Notes: generated by a model from the sequence alone, not told the origin. Counted from the first letter of the stretch, positions 33,310 through 41,942 are shown. The stretch is DNA of 46,594 bases from Nostoc sp. NMS7 (GCF_017115085.1 NZ_JABXKJ010000236.1:1-46594), one strand, 5' to 3'. A program made the numbers and translations.

Positions 33310-34371
33310 CTACAGATAATTTTTGCGATAGTAGACTTGATATTCCGCAGACAGCAGAGGTTCCCACCAATCACGATGATTGAGATACCATTCAACAGTT
33401 AAATGTAAACCCTCAGCAATCGTTACTGAAGGTGTCCAACCAAGCTGAGTTTTAATCTTGTTCGCATTAATTGCATATCTCCGATCATGTCCCTGTCTAT
33501 CCTTGACAAAAGTAATCAATTGCTTTGCCGGACGTATTGGTAAATCAGGTGCTAATTCATCCATCATTTGACACAAAAGTTGCACGAGGTTAATATTTTC
33601 CACCTCATTGTTACCACCAATATTGTATGTTTCCCCTGGTTGACCATGATTGATTACCACATCTAAAGCACGACAATGATCGCCCACATAAAGCCAATCG
33701 CGCACATTTTTACCATCGCCATAAACAGGTAATGGTTTGCCTATCAAAGTGTTTATACACATCAGGGGAATTAGCTTTTCAGGAAACTGATAAGAACCAT
33801 AATTATTAGAGCAATTTGTGATAATGGTTGGAAGTTTATAAGTATGATAATAAGCACGCACTAAATGGTCACTACCAGCTTTTGAGGCTGAATAGGGACT
33901 ATTGGGAGCATAGGGTGTAGTTTCAGAAAAAGTTGGATCATCTGCGTCAAGACTACCGTAGACTTCATCAGTAGAAACGTGTAGGAAACGATAGTTAAAT
34001 GGCTGTGCTTTTGCTTCCCAATGTTGCCGAAAAGCTTCTAGTAGGGTGAAAGTTCCTACCACATTAGTTTGCACAAAAGCAGCCGGGCATAGAATCGAAC
34101 GATCAACATGAGATTCGGCAGCAAAATGAGCGATCGCATCAATATTTTCAGTTGCTAGTAGCTGATCTATAATGGTGCGATCGCAAATATCCCCCTGCAC
34201 AAACCGAAAATTTTCTCTTCCCTCAAAGGGCGCCAAATTCAGACGATTCCCCGCGTAAGTCAGAGCATCCAACACCACCACCCGATCATCGGGATAAACC
34301 TGACACCAATGATGGACAAAATTCGCCCCAATAAACCCCGCACCCCCGGTAACTAATAACCGCCGACTCAT
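33310..34371 (-). CDS. rfbB: dTDP-glucose 4,6-dehydratase (RfbB/RmlB)
   Basis: A 353-aa NAD-dependent short-chain dehydrogenase that converts dTDP-glucose to dTDP-4-keto-6-deoxyglucose in the path to dTDP-rhamnose and related deoxysugars. The Rossmann loop is GGAGFIG at residues 9-15. The catalytic triad is Thr134 (with Asp135-Glu136) plus Tyr160 and Lys164 in SPYSASK. GRL-type substrate motifs (NCSNNYGSYQFPEKLIPLM) are present. The length is normal. No rmlA, rmlC or rmlD is beside it; a glycosyltransferase lies 146 bp upstream, suggesting envelope polysaccharide synthesis. Confidence 0.95.
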   Translation of the reverse strand: MSRRLLVTGGAGFIGANFVHHWCQVYPDDRVVVLDALTYAGNRLNLAPFEGRENFRFVQGDICDRTIIDQLLATENIDAIAHFAAESHVDRSILCPAAFVQTNVVGTFTLLEAFRQHWEAKAQPFNYRFLHVSTDEVYGSLDADDPTFSETTPYAPNSPYSASKAGSDHLVRAYYHTYKLPTIITNCSNNYGSYQFPEKLIPLMCINTLIGKPLPVYGDGKNVRDWLYVGDHCRALDVVINHGQPGETYNIGGNNEVENINLVQLLCQMMDELAPDLPIRPAKQLITFVKDRQGHDRRYAINANKIKTQLGWTPSVTIAEGLHLTVEWYLNHRDWWEPLLSAEYQVYYRKNYL

Positions 34372-34439
34372 TCAATTTCCTCTCTTTTCTCTGTGTTATC
34401 AGCGCCTGGAGCGGTTCGTTTATCAAATTTTCCAGAAAT

Positions 34440-34494
34440 AAATTATTCAATCTTGTGGGGCGGGCAAGATGCCCACCCTACAATAAATAATTGA
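34440..34494. repeat. Palindromic repeat between glycosyltransferase and rfbB
   Basis: ATTATTCAAT (34441-34451) and ATTGAAT at the right flank a core with TGTGGGGCGGGCAAGATGCC then CACCCTACAA. The GGGCAAGATGCCC core is a widely seen cyanobacterial palindrome. There is no coding content. Confidence 0.5.
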
Positions 34495-34516
34495 ATATTT
34501 TTTTATTTGGAAGTCT

Positions 34517-35518
34517 CTATTTCAAGTGAAAGTATTTCTTCCTCACCTTACCGTATATCCTCTGTGCGAGTAATTTAGCCATATGTATTTTCGTCAAACT
34601 CTTAATATTAGAAGGTTGCTGTATCTTGTGGTCAAAAAACTGATTTAACTCATCCAGAATAACTTGGAAACGCTTAATAATATTTTCAGTTCGATACTCA
34701 GCCAAAAACTCTTCGGACAAACTAAACGCTACTGAAGAATCAAGTACCTTCATAACACGTTGGACATCATATTCTTGTGAATAGCCAGCAATTTTATAGC
34801 AATTAAATCCCGGATCTAAGTAATCAGCCAGTCCCCCGTTGACACTAGAAAATACTTGACAGCCACAGGCAAGAGCTTCCATTGGTTGCAGACCAAATCC
34901 TTCACTAACACCCTGTTGTGCCCAATACTCAGCCGAATCATAGAGATAAACTTTAGCTCGGTTGAATAGTCCAGGTAAATCCTCTATGTATGAGTCAACA
35001 ACCAATACTTTACAACGTTTTTGCAACGCGGGAATCAATTCTTTGATTAAATACTCAGAAGATTTTCGAGCCTGAACTAAAACATCAATATCCCGTTCCA
35101 GACCTAAATTTTGAAACTGATCAGAAATTTGATTTGGCAAATAATAAATCAGAGAATTGGGTGATTTTTCTCCCCAATATCCCATTGTATAGCGGCTAAC
35201 AGTGATGATTGGAATACTCGCAGTTAGCCGAAATGGATAGCCTGCACTATGTGCATGGTAAACGACATTGTATTGCTTAAGTTTAGCCACGAGTTGAGCT
35301 ATATCAAATCCCCAACTGATCACAAAAATTACATCACTTAAATTTTTCTCTTTTAGCAAATCATCAATAAAAAGCTTACCTTTTTCTCGTTGACGGTAAG
35401 TTACAACATCAGCACTACAGAACTGCTGAACCAGATTAAGCGCTTTTAACTCTGCCCAAAGTCCACCACAGGCAAAATTGCCATCTGTACCGGGGAGTAA
35501 GAAGTAAAGTTTTCTCAT
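34517..35518 (-). CDS. Glycosyltransferase, GT4-like
   Basis: A 333-aa protein from the ATG at 35518; the upstream continuation of the frame is repeat-derived (PLSSPTPHSP) and unlikely to be translated. The N-terminal Rossmann-like half begins KLYFLLPGTDGNFACGGLWA. The C-terminal half carries EGFGLQPMEALACGCQVFSS, the sugar-nucleotide-binding signature with the two Glu residues of family-4 type enzymes. It probably transfers a sugar to a surface polysaccharide or lipid. The donor is not evident; the neighbouring rfbB suggests a deoxysugar, which is inference. Confidence 0.75.
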   Translation of the reverse strand: MRKLYFLLPGTDGNFACGGLWAELKALNLVQQFCSADVVTYRQREKGKLFIDDLLKEKNLSDVIFVISWGFDIAQLVAKLKQYNVVYHAHSAGYPFRLTASIPIITVSRYTMGYWGEKSPNSLIYYLPNQISDQFQNLGLERDIDVLVQARKSSEYLIKELIPALQKRCKVLVVDSYIEDLPGLFNRAKVYLYDSAEYWAQQGVSEGFGLQPMEALACGCQVFSSVNGGLADYLDPGFNCYKIAGYSQEYDVQRVMKVLDSSVAFSLSEEFLAEYRTENIIKRFQVILDELNQFFDHKIQQPSNIKSLTKIHMAKLLAQRIYGKVRKKYFHLK

Positions 35519-35586
35519 AATTTTTTTAGGGGAGTGGGGAGTGGGGGAAGACAAGGGAGACAAGGAAGAGGGAGAAGTAAATGTCT

Positions 35587-35668
35587 CGTTGTCCTCCTTG
35601 TCCTCCTTGTCCTCCTTGTCCCCCTTGTCCCCCTCATCCCCCTCATCCCCCTCATCCCCCTCATCCCT
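35587..35668. repeat. 9-bp tandem repeats
   Basis: About five TGTCCTCCT-type units are followed by about four TCATCCCCC units. The block overlaps the leader of the glycosyltransferase and ends at the DUF6391-like stop. Such simple repeats vary by slippage. Confidence 0.8.
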
Positions 35669-36368
35669 ACTCTTGCCAGTCTACTTTAACAAAATGTGCC
35701 TCACGCCCCCAAGGGTCGCGTGTACGGGTAATATTTTTAATTGCTAGGTTAAAAGGAATGGCAGTTGTTAAGTAACGCTGTGCCATATAACCTAAATCAG
35801 GTGCGAGTTGAGCGGCTGTCGTTGCTGCTAACCCCAAACCTATAAGTTGCTCGATTGGTCGAAATGGTAGCAACAGATGTACACCCACAGCTAATCCAGC
35901 TGTTAAGAGCATTGCTACTGATAAATTTGTGCCGCAACGCGGATGTACAGCCAAATCCCATTCTCCACTGGTGAGGCGATGTCGAGCAAGTGCAATCGCA
36001 CGCCGCAAATTACTAATATTCACCTCACCATAGAGGTAGAATCCCTGCTCAGTAGATAAACCGCCTAATAGTTCATTATCTAATTGAACCTTAGTGGGTT
36101 TTCCTGTGGCAGCATAGGCACTTTTTGATTCGCTAAGAACCCAAACAGTAGCATGTTCTAAGGCGTGAACCTGCCGCAGCATCAAAATTTCTTTCAAACC
36201 TGGAATAAACGATAGCTGTCTGAGTAAGTCGGCATCTTGTGTAGGTTGCGGAAAGTCTGAAAATCGGTCTTCAAAACTCGGAACTTTCTCAGATACAGGT
36301 GTTGTAAGATCAAACTTAAAAAATTCAAAGGGAGACGAGCCACCCTGAAAAGAAGCAGAAGTATTCAT
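35667..36368 (-). CDS. DUF6391-like cyanobacterial protein
   Basis: A 233-aa protein from the ATG at 36368 (a TTG further upstream is less likely). The N-terminal 45 residues are polar. The central part contains LRQVHALEHATVWVLSES, with the HALEHAT motif of DUF6391-type proteins; two His and a Glu spaced by three suggest a metal-binding helix. A region with HPRCGTNLSVAMLLTAGLAV starts a hydrophobic part with about two helices (residues about 150-195). Probably membrane-associated. Function unknown. Confidence in the family name is moderate. Confidence 0.6.
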   Translation of the reverse strand: MNTSASFQGGSSPFEFFKFDLTTPVSEKVPSFEDRFSDFPQPTQDADLLRQLSFIPGLKEILMLRQVHALEHATVWVLSESKSAYAATGKPTKVQLDNELLGGLSTEQGFYLYGEVNISNLRRAIALARHRLTSGEWDLAVHPRCGTNLSVAMLLTAGLAVGVHLLLPFRPIEQLIGLGLAATTAAQLAPDLGYMAQRYLTTAIPFNLAIKNITRTRDPWGREAHFVKVDWQE

Positions 36369-36471
36369 TGGAACACCGCTCTCCAAACCGATGGAGTAAC
36401 ATATATTTCTTTCAAATGTAACGCTTGCACCACTAAATTGTTGCTAATTTTTGTGGATGATTGTTTAGTTG

Positions 36472-36509
36472 GGGCATGGGGCATGGGGCATGGGGCATTG
36501 GGCATTGGT
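36472..36509. repeat. Heptamer tandem repeat (GGGGCAT)
   Basis: About five GGGGCAT/GGGCATT heptamers in a row, complementary in type to those at 21789-21824. It lies upstream of the DUF6391-like gene. Confidence 0.75.
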
Positions 36510-36603
36510 TATTCTCCTCTGCTCCTCTGCCCTCCTGATTCTAAAAGTCCCCAGTCCTACATCTATTCTGCTGAATTTGGAAAGGAATTCTGATCTTTAT
36601 AGT

Positions 36604-36666
36604 TTCCGAGTCCGAGGGTCAGCTGGCTCCACTAACATAAACTCCGGCTGAGTGAAGGACTCGGAA
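36604..36666. other. Long hairpin downstream of pedR
   Basis: TTCCGAGTCC (36604-36613) pairs perfectly with GGACTCGGAA (36657-36666). Inside, CAGCTGG and CCGGCTG pair again. It lies 120 bp past the pedR stop in the pedR direction. It may be its terminator or a structured RNA element; no T-run is seen on the minus strand. The rest of 36387-36786 shows only heptamer repeats. Confidence 0.45.
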
Positions 36667-36786
36667 CTTTTGGTAGAGTGTTCACACTGAAAACTTAGGC
36701 GTGAGGAGGGGAAGAATCAGTAAACCTCATTCATTGGCTCTTTACTATACCAGACCAGAGCAATTACGTTGCTACTAGTAAATTGT

Positions 36787-37050
36787 TTATTCGATCTGGT
36801 TAGGAAGAAGACAGCAATTGACATCATTCAAACAAACTTTGCCCCACTGTAAAGCCCACCGGACAAGAGCGACTCGATTGTCTGTCTCGGTTTTGGTGAG
36901 AATATTACTGATATGGTTATCAACTGTACGCTTGCTAATCTCCAGTTTTCCTGCAATCTCTTGGTTAGTTAAGCCAGTGGCCACTAAGTCAATAATTTGC
37001 AGTTCTCTGTCTGATAGACTAACGGGGGTCTCAGACTTGCCACCAGCCAT
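36787..37050 (-). CDS. pedR: PedR-type LuxR-family redox regulator
   Basis: An 87-aa protein that is almost entirely a LuxR-type helix-turn-helix (about residues 11-70: LSDRELQIIDLVATGLTNQE, ISKRTVDNHISNILTKTETD). It has no receiver domain. The C-terminal WGKVCLNDVNCCLLP carries three cysteines. This size, domain and cysteine tail match PedR of Synechocystis, which responds to photosynthetic electron transport through thioredoxin and controls stress genes. I infer the same role. It is transcribed alone. Confidence 0.8.
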   Translation of the reverse strand: MAGGKSETPVSLSDRELQIIDLVATGLTNQEIAGKLEISKRTVDNHISNILTKTETDNRVALVRWALQWGKVCLNDVNCCLLPNQIE

Positions 37051-37300
37051 GACTATTTCTATCCTCTGTTGGTATATGTACTTAATCGCTCTTTCTAATT
37101 CTAGAGGATTCTTTTGTTGGTAGGGGTTTCAACATGACCAGAAGGAGTCCCCCGCTCTACCTGTACTCAGGTGAGCGGCGGGAGGAATTCGCGTCAGTGA
37201 AGAGATTCGCCCCCGAACAAAACCGACAATCGCAGATGAAAGGAAAGTGAGGGGGCGGTCGATGAACGAACAAATCCCTTACTCCATCTCTTGTTTTGTT

Positions 37301-37341
37301 TATCTTCACGAGATACAATAATATCAGAGTTGGTGAAGATA
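37301..37341 (+). promoter_or_regulatory. Hairpin covering the tnpB ribosome site
   Basis: TATCTTCAC (37301-37309) pairs with GTGAAGATA (37333-37341), which ends at the base before the ATG at 37342 and includes the likely ribosome-binding stretch GGTGAAG. Folding would hide the site and keep tnpB translation low. Confidence 0.5.
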
Positions 37342-38670
37342 ATGTCCCAAATAATCACTGCCAAGCTGAAACTAAACCTGACCACCGAGCAAAAAGACTT
37401 GGTGTCTCAGACTACTTTAGCCTACCGTGACGCTTTGAATTACGCTTCACAAGTCGCTTTTGATGCGGGTAAGACCAGCAATGGTGCTAAGTTGCAGAAA
37501 GCTGTCTATAACGAATTGCGGGTTCGATTTGGCCTTGGGGCACAGATGGCTTGCAATGTACCTAGACAAGTATCTGGAACATATAAAACCCTCTGGACTA
37601 AGGTAAAACAATCTGCTGATGCTATTGCTAAAGGCTACACGAAGAGACGATACAAAGGGTTAGATAAAGCCCCTAAATATATCTCTCGGACATGCACCTT
37701 AAACTATCAGCGTGACTACTCTTTTAAGACTGAGCGGCAAGTGAGTATTATCACGCTTCAAGGTCGAATAGTAGTGACCTATGATGGATACAATAAGCAT
37801 CTAGATTTAATTGCCAATGGTGCAAGGATTGGAGCAGCTAAAATTGTCTATCAGCGTTCTTCTAAGACCTACTATCTAATGGTAAGTGTTGAAGTAGAAA
37901 CGCCTGAAATTGACCCATTAGAAATAACTAGAGTATCTGGTGTTGACGTGGGTATGCGTTACCTAGCTGTGGAAACAGACTTGAGGAACAAGTCTAAATT
38001 TTATTCGGGCAAGTCAGCTAGGCACAAAGCTAATCGCTATCACAAAGCTAGACAGACTCTTCAGCGTAAAGACACTCGTTCTGCAAAGCGGAGACTAATC
38101 GCTTTATCGGGAAGAGAAAGACGGTTTATCGTTGATATAAACCACCAAATCAGCAAAGAAATTGCTAAACCTAAGAGCCTAATTGGGCTAGAAAACTTAA
38201 CCGGAATACGGGATAGAACTAAGTCTACATTAGGAAAGAAGGCTAGTAAGAAACAGCGAAGAGCTAATAGGAACAAGGCTAAATGGTCGTTTGCCGAATT
38301 GCATGGCTATATCGACTACAAGGCTAATCTAAATGGTTCTCTAGCTACTAAAATACCCGCACATTACACATCGAAGAGTTGTCCCAAGTGTGGACATACT
38401 TCAGACGCGAATAGACCTAATAAAGGATTATTGTTTCGCTGCAAATGTTGTGAACATGAGCTTCATGCTGATTTGGTTGGTGCGCGGAATATTGCAATGA
38501 GAACGCTGTTAGTTCGGCAAGACTGGACTAGTACGGGGATCTTGTCAGCATCCCCTAATGTGTCGAGCGGTGAAACCAAAGCTGAAATCCTGCAAAGGTT
38601 CTCAGAATTGCGGTGGAGTTCAGATACAAGCCCACACGCTCTGCGGTACTCCCGCGAGAGTGTTGGGTAG
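37342..38670 (+). CDS. tnpB: RNA-guided nuclease TnpB (IS605 OrfB family)
   Basis: A 442-aa TnpB from the ATG at 37342; the open frame continues upstream but the family begins with QIITAKLKLNLT. The RuvC catalytic residues are Asp202 (GVDVGMRYL), Glu284 (IGLENLTGI) and Asp377 (HADLVGARN), all intact. A zinc finger has Cys347, Cys350, Cys367 and Cys370 (CPKCG ... CKCC). TnpB proteins are guided by an omega RNA from the element's 3' end and cut DNA beside a target-adjacent motif, the ancestor of Cas12. The C-terminus past residue 385 is a low-complexity tail that overlaps the probable omega RNA. It appears functional. Confidence 0.88.
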   Translation: MSQIITAKLKLNLTTEQKDLVSQTTLAYRDALNYASQVAFDAGKTSNGAKLQKAVYNELRVRFGLGAQMACNVPRQVSGTYKTLWTKVKQSADAIAKGYTKRRYKGLDKAPKYISRTCTLNYQRDYSFKTERQVSIITLQGRIVVTYDGYNKHLDLIANGARIGAAKIVYQRSSKTYYLMVSVEVETPEIDPLEITRVSGVDVGMRYLAVETDLRNKSKFYSGKSARHKANRYHKARQTLQRKDTRSAKRRLIALSGRERRFIVDINHQISKEIAKPKSLIGLENLTGIRDRTKSTLGKKASKKQRRANRNKAKWSFAELHGYIDYKANLNGSLATKIPAHYTSKSCPKCGHTSDANRPNKGLLFRCKCCEHELHADLVGARNIAMRTLLVRQDWTSTGILSASPNVSSGETKAEILQRFSELRWSSDTSPHALRYSRESVG

Positions 38671-38956
38671 TTGACGTGTTAACAGTAATACTATTGTGAA
38701 TATTTTCTTTGGATTTAAAGTTTGCATAAATCTAAACTCTAAAATCTTTCAGCATTAAATAATACATTTATTTCTGAATAATCGAGTTTATTTACTGAGA
38801 TGATGTTGAAAAGTATTAGAAGCATATACATATTATAGGAGTAGTTAAAATTGCTATTTAATTCTATGAAGGACTGGCGACAGATTAGCAAAAATTATTG
38901 TAGATTTTATACTGTAAATTCCTAATCCCAAATCGAAATCTAAAATTGAAAATGAG

Positions 38957-39934
38957 ATGAGCAATCCCCGTGTTTTGTGCCTTGGTGAAATTTTGTTTGA
39001 TTGTTTAGCCGATCAATTGGGGCTAAAGCTGGAAGAAGTGAAATCTTGGACTCCCTACCCAGGAGGGGCACCAGCTAACGTAGCCTGTGCTTTAGTCAAG
39101 CTGGGGACATCAGCCGGCTTTATCGGAGCAGTTGGCGAAGATGAACCAGGGAATGCACTGGTGAAGCTCTTACAAGATGTAGGTGTAGAGACGACGGGGG
39201 TACAACGCCATCCCACAGCACCAACGCGACAAGTTTATGTTACACGGGATCTGGCTGGCGATCGCACCTTCGCCGGATTTGGTCGGTATGACACCGCAGA
39301 ATTTGCCGATACTCACCTGCAAGCTAAACAATTGTCAGATTCTCTGTTTCAAGAGGCAGATTTTCTGGTTTTGGGTACTTTGGAATTAGCCTATCCTGAA
39401 AGTGAAGAGGCAATTCACCGCGCTCTAGAGTTAGCTGAACATTACAACTTGAAGATTGTGCTGGATGTCAACTGGCGTCCTGTATTTTGGGATGAGCCAA
39501 ACATCGCTCATCAAAAAATTCCAGAATTATTTAAGCGAGTCGATTTCCTCAAACTCTCCAAAGAAGAAGCCCAATGGCTATTTGAAACCGCAGATGCCGG
39601 AGCCATCACTTACCGTCTGGCTTCTATTGAAGGAGTGCTAGTAACAGATGGGGAAAACGGTTGTAGCTACTGTCTGGGTGAGAATGAAGGTAAATTACCT
39701 GCATTTTCCATCCCTGTAGTTGATACAACTGGTGCAGGGGATAGCTTTTTGGCAGGATTCATCCATCAACTGAGTCAGCATGGCATCCACAGCTTGCGGG
39801 ATGCAGAAACAGCAAAACGCATTGTCACTTATGCCAGTGCTGTTGGGGCGCTGACTACTATTAAAGCAGGTGCGATCGCATCTCAACCTACTGCTGCTGA
39901 AGTCGAAGCTTTTCTAGCTGCACATCAACTCTAG
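38957..39934 (+). CDS. Fructokinase / PfkB-family carbohydrate kinase
   Basis: A 325-aa sugar kinase of the PfkB family. The substrate-site Gly motif is PGGAPANVACALVKLG (residues 35-50). The C-terminal signature DTTGAGDSFLAGF (256-268) carries the anion hole and catalytic base Asp262. The length and the extended N-terminus (CLGEILFD) suit bacterial fructokinases that phosphorylate D-fructose to fructose 6-phosphate with ATP. A related sugar is possible. In a Nostoc-type organism this would feed sucrose-derived fructose into central metabolism. It is a single gene after 286 bp of unremarkable A/T-rich sequence. Confidence 0.88.
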   Translation: MSNPRVLCLGEILFDCLADQLGLKLEEVKSWTPYPGGAPANVACALVKLGTSAGFIGAVGEDEPGNALVKLLQDVGVETTGVQRHPTAPTRQVYVTRDLAGDRTFAGFGRYDTAEFADTHLQAKQLSDSLFQEADFLVLGTLELAYPESEEAIHRALELAEHYNLKIVLDVNWRPVFWDEPNIAHQKIPELFKRVDFLKLSKEEAQWLFETADAGAITYRLASIEGVLVTDGENGCSYCLGENEGKLPAFSIPVVDTTGAGDSFLAGFIHQLSQHGIHSLRDAETAKRIVTYASAVGALTTIKAGAIASQPTAAEVEAFLAAHQL

Positions 39935-40084
39935 GAACTAGCATAAGCCTCTGGGATATCAGCCACCAAAAACTGATATCCCAACTAGAAAATGGATGTG
40001 GTAATAAACTATTTTCATCTGGTTCTGAACAGGGGAAAACTTCAAATCAAAAAGCTTTAAGGTATCTCCAAGCTTAGTTTAGCG

Positions 40085-40885
40085 TTAGCGTTTGAAAATG
40101 ATGTCGTACAGTGACAGCAAAATTTCCACCACAATCAGAATCACCACATACCACTCTACTCGTTCACTACTGCTATGCTGCATAAACTCCAGCACCGTTT
40201 GTGCGGTTCGGGAAATTAGCTCTAGTTTGCGTTCCAGAGCGTTGTGACGCTCACGGATTTCGTATTCATCCTCCAAACGCAGATATAAGTTTTCTAGCTG
40301 TGGGGACTCCCAAAGCAACTCTGGCTTATCGATAATTTCTACTCGACCCACAATCTTATGTTGAACTAACAGGGTAGTCCCAAGTTGACGCAGTAATTCC
40401 CGACTCTGGCGTCTACTCCTGTTTTTTCGCTGGAGACTAGCTGCAAACGGTTCAATTTGATCAAATACAGTCTCTAAGCTAGTTTCATAATGAGACAGCA
40501 CAACACTCTTAGCGAGAATATCAGCCACTATCTGCAAGCGTTCTACACTAAATTCATGCAGCAAAATTTTTCCTTCCTTGACTCGCTCACTCTCTGCAAC
40601 GTTGAGATGAACTTCCACCTCTTCTGTTTCCGGGTCGGCAAAAGAGTCACTAACTTGAGAGGATAGTTTGGTCAAGAAGGCTACCTTTTCTACAGGCTCA
40701 AAGTTAAACAGGACAACTGCACCATAGCCCAGCAGTACCGCACAGCTGTGTTCACCTCCTGTAACCATTACTGGCCTAGCCGCCAAGCAAACGTAATTTT
40801 CCAATGTTTGTAGGTTAATCTTCTTACCAAGGAATAGGGCCTGCGCTCTAAAGCTATCTCTGTCATTAAAAAGGAGTTTTTGCAT
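40085..40885 (-). CDS. RMD1/DUF155 family protein
   Basis: A 266-aa protein with the DUF155 (RMD1/YagE) layout: a beta-rich N-terminal part (VLLGYGAVVLFNFEPVEKVAF), a long helical middle with ILAKSVVLSHYE and a coiled region (RLEDEYEIRERHNALERKLE), and a C-terminal helix (WYVVILIVVEILLSLYDII) that would anchor it. Eukaryotic homologs are mitochondrial; the bacterial function is unknown. The ATG is preceded by AAGGAG. It converges on the fructokinase gene. Confidence 0.85.
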   Translation of the reverse strand: MQKLLFNDRDSFRAQALFLGKKINLQTLENYVCLAARPVMVTGGEHSCAVLLGYGAVVLFNFEPVEKVAFLTKLSSQVSDSFADPETEEVEVHLNVAESERVKEGKILLHEFSVERLQIVADILAKSVVLSHYETSLETVFDQIEPFAASLQRKNRSRRQSRELLRQLGTTLLVQHKIVGRVEIIDKPELLWESPQLENLYLRLEDEYEIRERHNALERKLELISRTAQTVLEFMQHSSSERVEWYVVILIVVEILLSLYDIIFKR

Positions 40886-40921
40886 TGTCGCCCTATACTA
40901 TATTTTGCCTGTTAATCTGTG

Positions 40922-41204
40922 GGGGTAGCGATGTCTACGACGGGCTACGCCTACGCAATTGATCCGGTGTTGTTGGAGATCACTGCAATCTCAGCTTACC
41001 AATAAACCTATCTAGCACTGCTAAAGGTGGGCTTGGATTCTGGCGACTACTTACTTACCCTTAGCTCAAATAGAAAGCGAGCAAAGACATTTTAAAAATA
41101 TAGAAACTAAAGGATTCCTCCCTAAAAGATTCGCAAAGATTTCAGATGCGATCGCTGGTTGAAACACTGACTCCCTATGAGCATCCTTAACAGGATATTT
41201 GAAA
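40922..41204. other. Intergenic region with a short repeat
   Basis: A repeat (AGCGATGTCTACGACGGGCT then ACGCCTACGC, 40928-40957) is followed by about 240 bp without a visible gene or strong palindrome. One TGCGATCGC site lies near 41147. Confidence 0.4.
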
Positions 41205-41460
41205 ACTATTAGGCGAATAGAATTCGCTACTACACAAAGCAAAGTCCACCTGCGTGGACTAAGAGAAAATCAAGGGTTTTTTAACCCAGGTCGGTGGGTT
41301 TTGCCTGTATAGCCAAGCCAGTGCGTTGGGGAGCCAGCGCTGTGGGCGGGTTTCCCGACTTGAGGCGACTGGCATCCGGCTTTGCCGACTTGTTCGCGCA
41401 GCGTCTCCCCTTGGGAGAAGCATCTGGCGCGCGACTTCTAGTCGCCAGGGCTAGTATGAA
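41205..41460 (-). repeat. Composite hairpin repeat (family A), copy 2
   Basis: On the minus strand this has the same chain as 30172-30385: TAGCCCTGGCGACTAGAAGT, AACCCA/TGGGTT, AGTCCACGCAGGTGGACT, GCTTTGTGTAGTAGCGAATT, CTATTCGCC. Here the AGTCC stem is uninterrupted, but about 120 bp (about 41312-41432, with CTTCTCCCAAGGGGAGACGC) are inserted after the first stem. That insert matches the repeat at 10513. The two copies thus carry different insertions. Confidence 0.7.
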
Positions 41461-41681
41461 TTGAGACTTGACAAACATCCTCTAAGATTTCCAGAAAAAG
41501 CGCTTTTTCTCAATTAGTTAAAATCCCGAAAATCAATAAAAATGATAATTGCCAAAGTATTTGACATCTTAAATATGAGAAATAAAAGTATTGTAACGAC
41601 AGAATAACTTTGTAAAAAGTGGGCTTCATTCTTAGGTAAATTAAATGATAAAACGAGATATGAAAAGTTTGGTTTACCACC

Positions 41682-41924
41682 ATGCCCAAGCGACAAAAAC
41701 AAAACTATGACTACGCACAACAACCTAAGACTCCTACTATAGATAATCAAGCGATGCCTTCTCTACGAGACGCTCCACGAACGGCGGGCTACGCCTACGC
41801 TAATCATAAGACACGCTTTATTAACCCCAGCAGTTTTTGCCCAAGAAAATATTATAAACAGTTAGGATTACGAGATAGAATTCTGAAATTATCGTTAATG
41901 GTGGCAGCAGTATTAAGTATATAG
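41682..41924 (+). pseudogene. N-terminal fragment of an IS4-type transposase with repeat insertion
   Basis: An 80-aa frame: MPKRQKQNYDYAQQPKTPTI, a repeat-derived stretch, then FINPSSFCPRKYYKQLGLRD and RILKLSLMVAAVLSI followed by a stop. The start and the DLRDRILKL-like part resemble, as I recall them, the N-terminus of cyanobacterial IS4-group transposases, which continue for some 300-400 residues. Nothing of the remainder follows. Residues about 23-41 come from a 51-bp repeat insertion. A dead fragment. Confidence 0.55.
41750..41800. repeat. 51-bp repeat insertion flanked by a TAATCA duplication
   Basis: AGCGATGCCTTCTCTACGAG then ACGCTCCACGAACGGCGGGC and TACGCCTACGC are inserted between TAATCA (41744-41749) and TAATCA (41801-41806). 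Element plus duplication total 57 bp, so the reading frame of the transposase fragment is kept. The same module occurs in parts at 5151, 29245-29380 and 40928. Confidence 0.8.
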
Positions 41925-41942
41925 GCATGATAAAACCGATAT

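Larger units (their letters stand above)
37139..38690 (+). mobile_element. IS200/IS605-group element carrying only tnpB (IS1341 type)
   Basis: A region bounded on the left by a hairpin (CCCGCTC with GAGCGGCGGG and ACCTG/CAGGT within, 37149-37182) and on the right by the sequence past the tnpB stop, ending GGGTAGTTGAC at about 38670-38680, with a hairpin-capable stretch (CACGCTCTGCGG and CCGCGAGAGTGT, 38635-38662). There are no terminal inverted repeats, as expected for IS200/IS605. No tnpA transposase is present, so it would need one in trans. Exact ends are uncertain. Confidence 0.6.

Noticed and set aside
35541..35775. Cys/Pro-rich and Ser/Leu-rich frames over the 9-bp repeats
   Set aside because: Pure consequences of simple sequence repeats; no start context and no natural protein composition.
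41281..41478. 65-aa minus-strand frame with SRAPDASPKGRRCANKSAKP
   Set aside because: It is encoded entirely by nested family A repeat modules.
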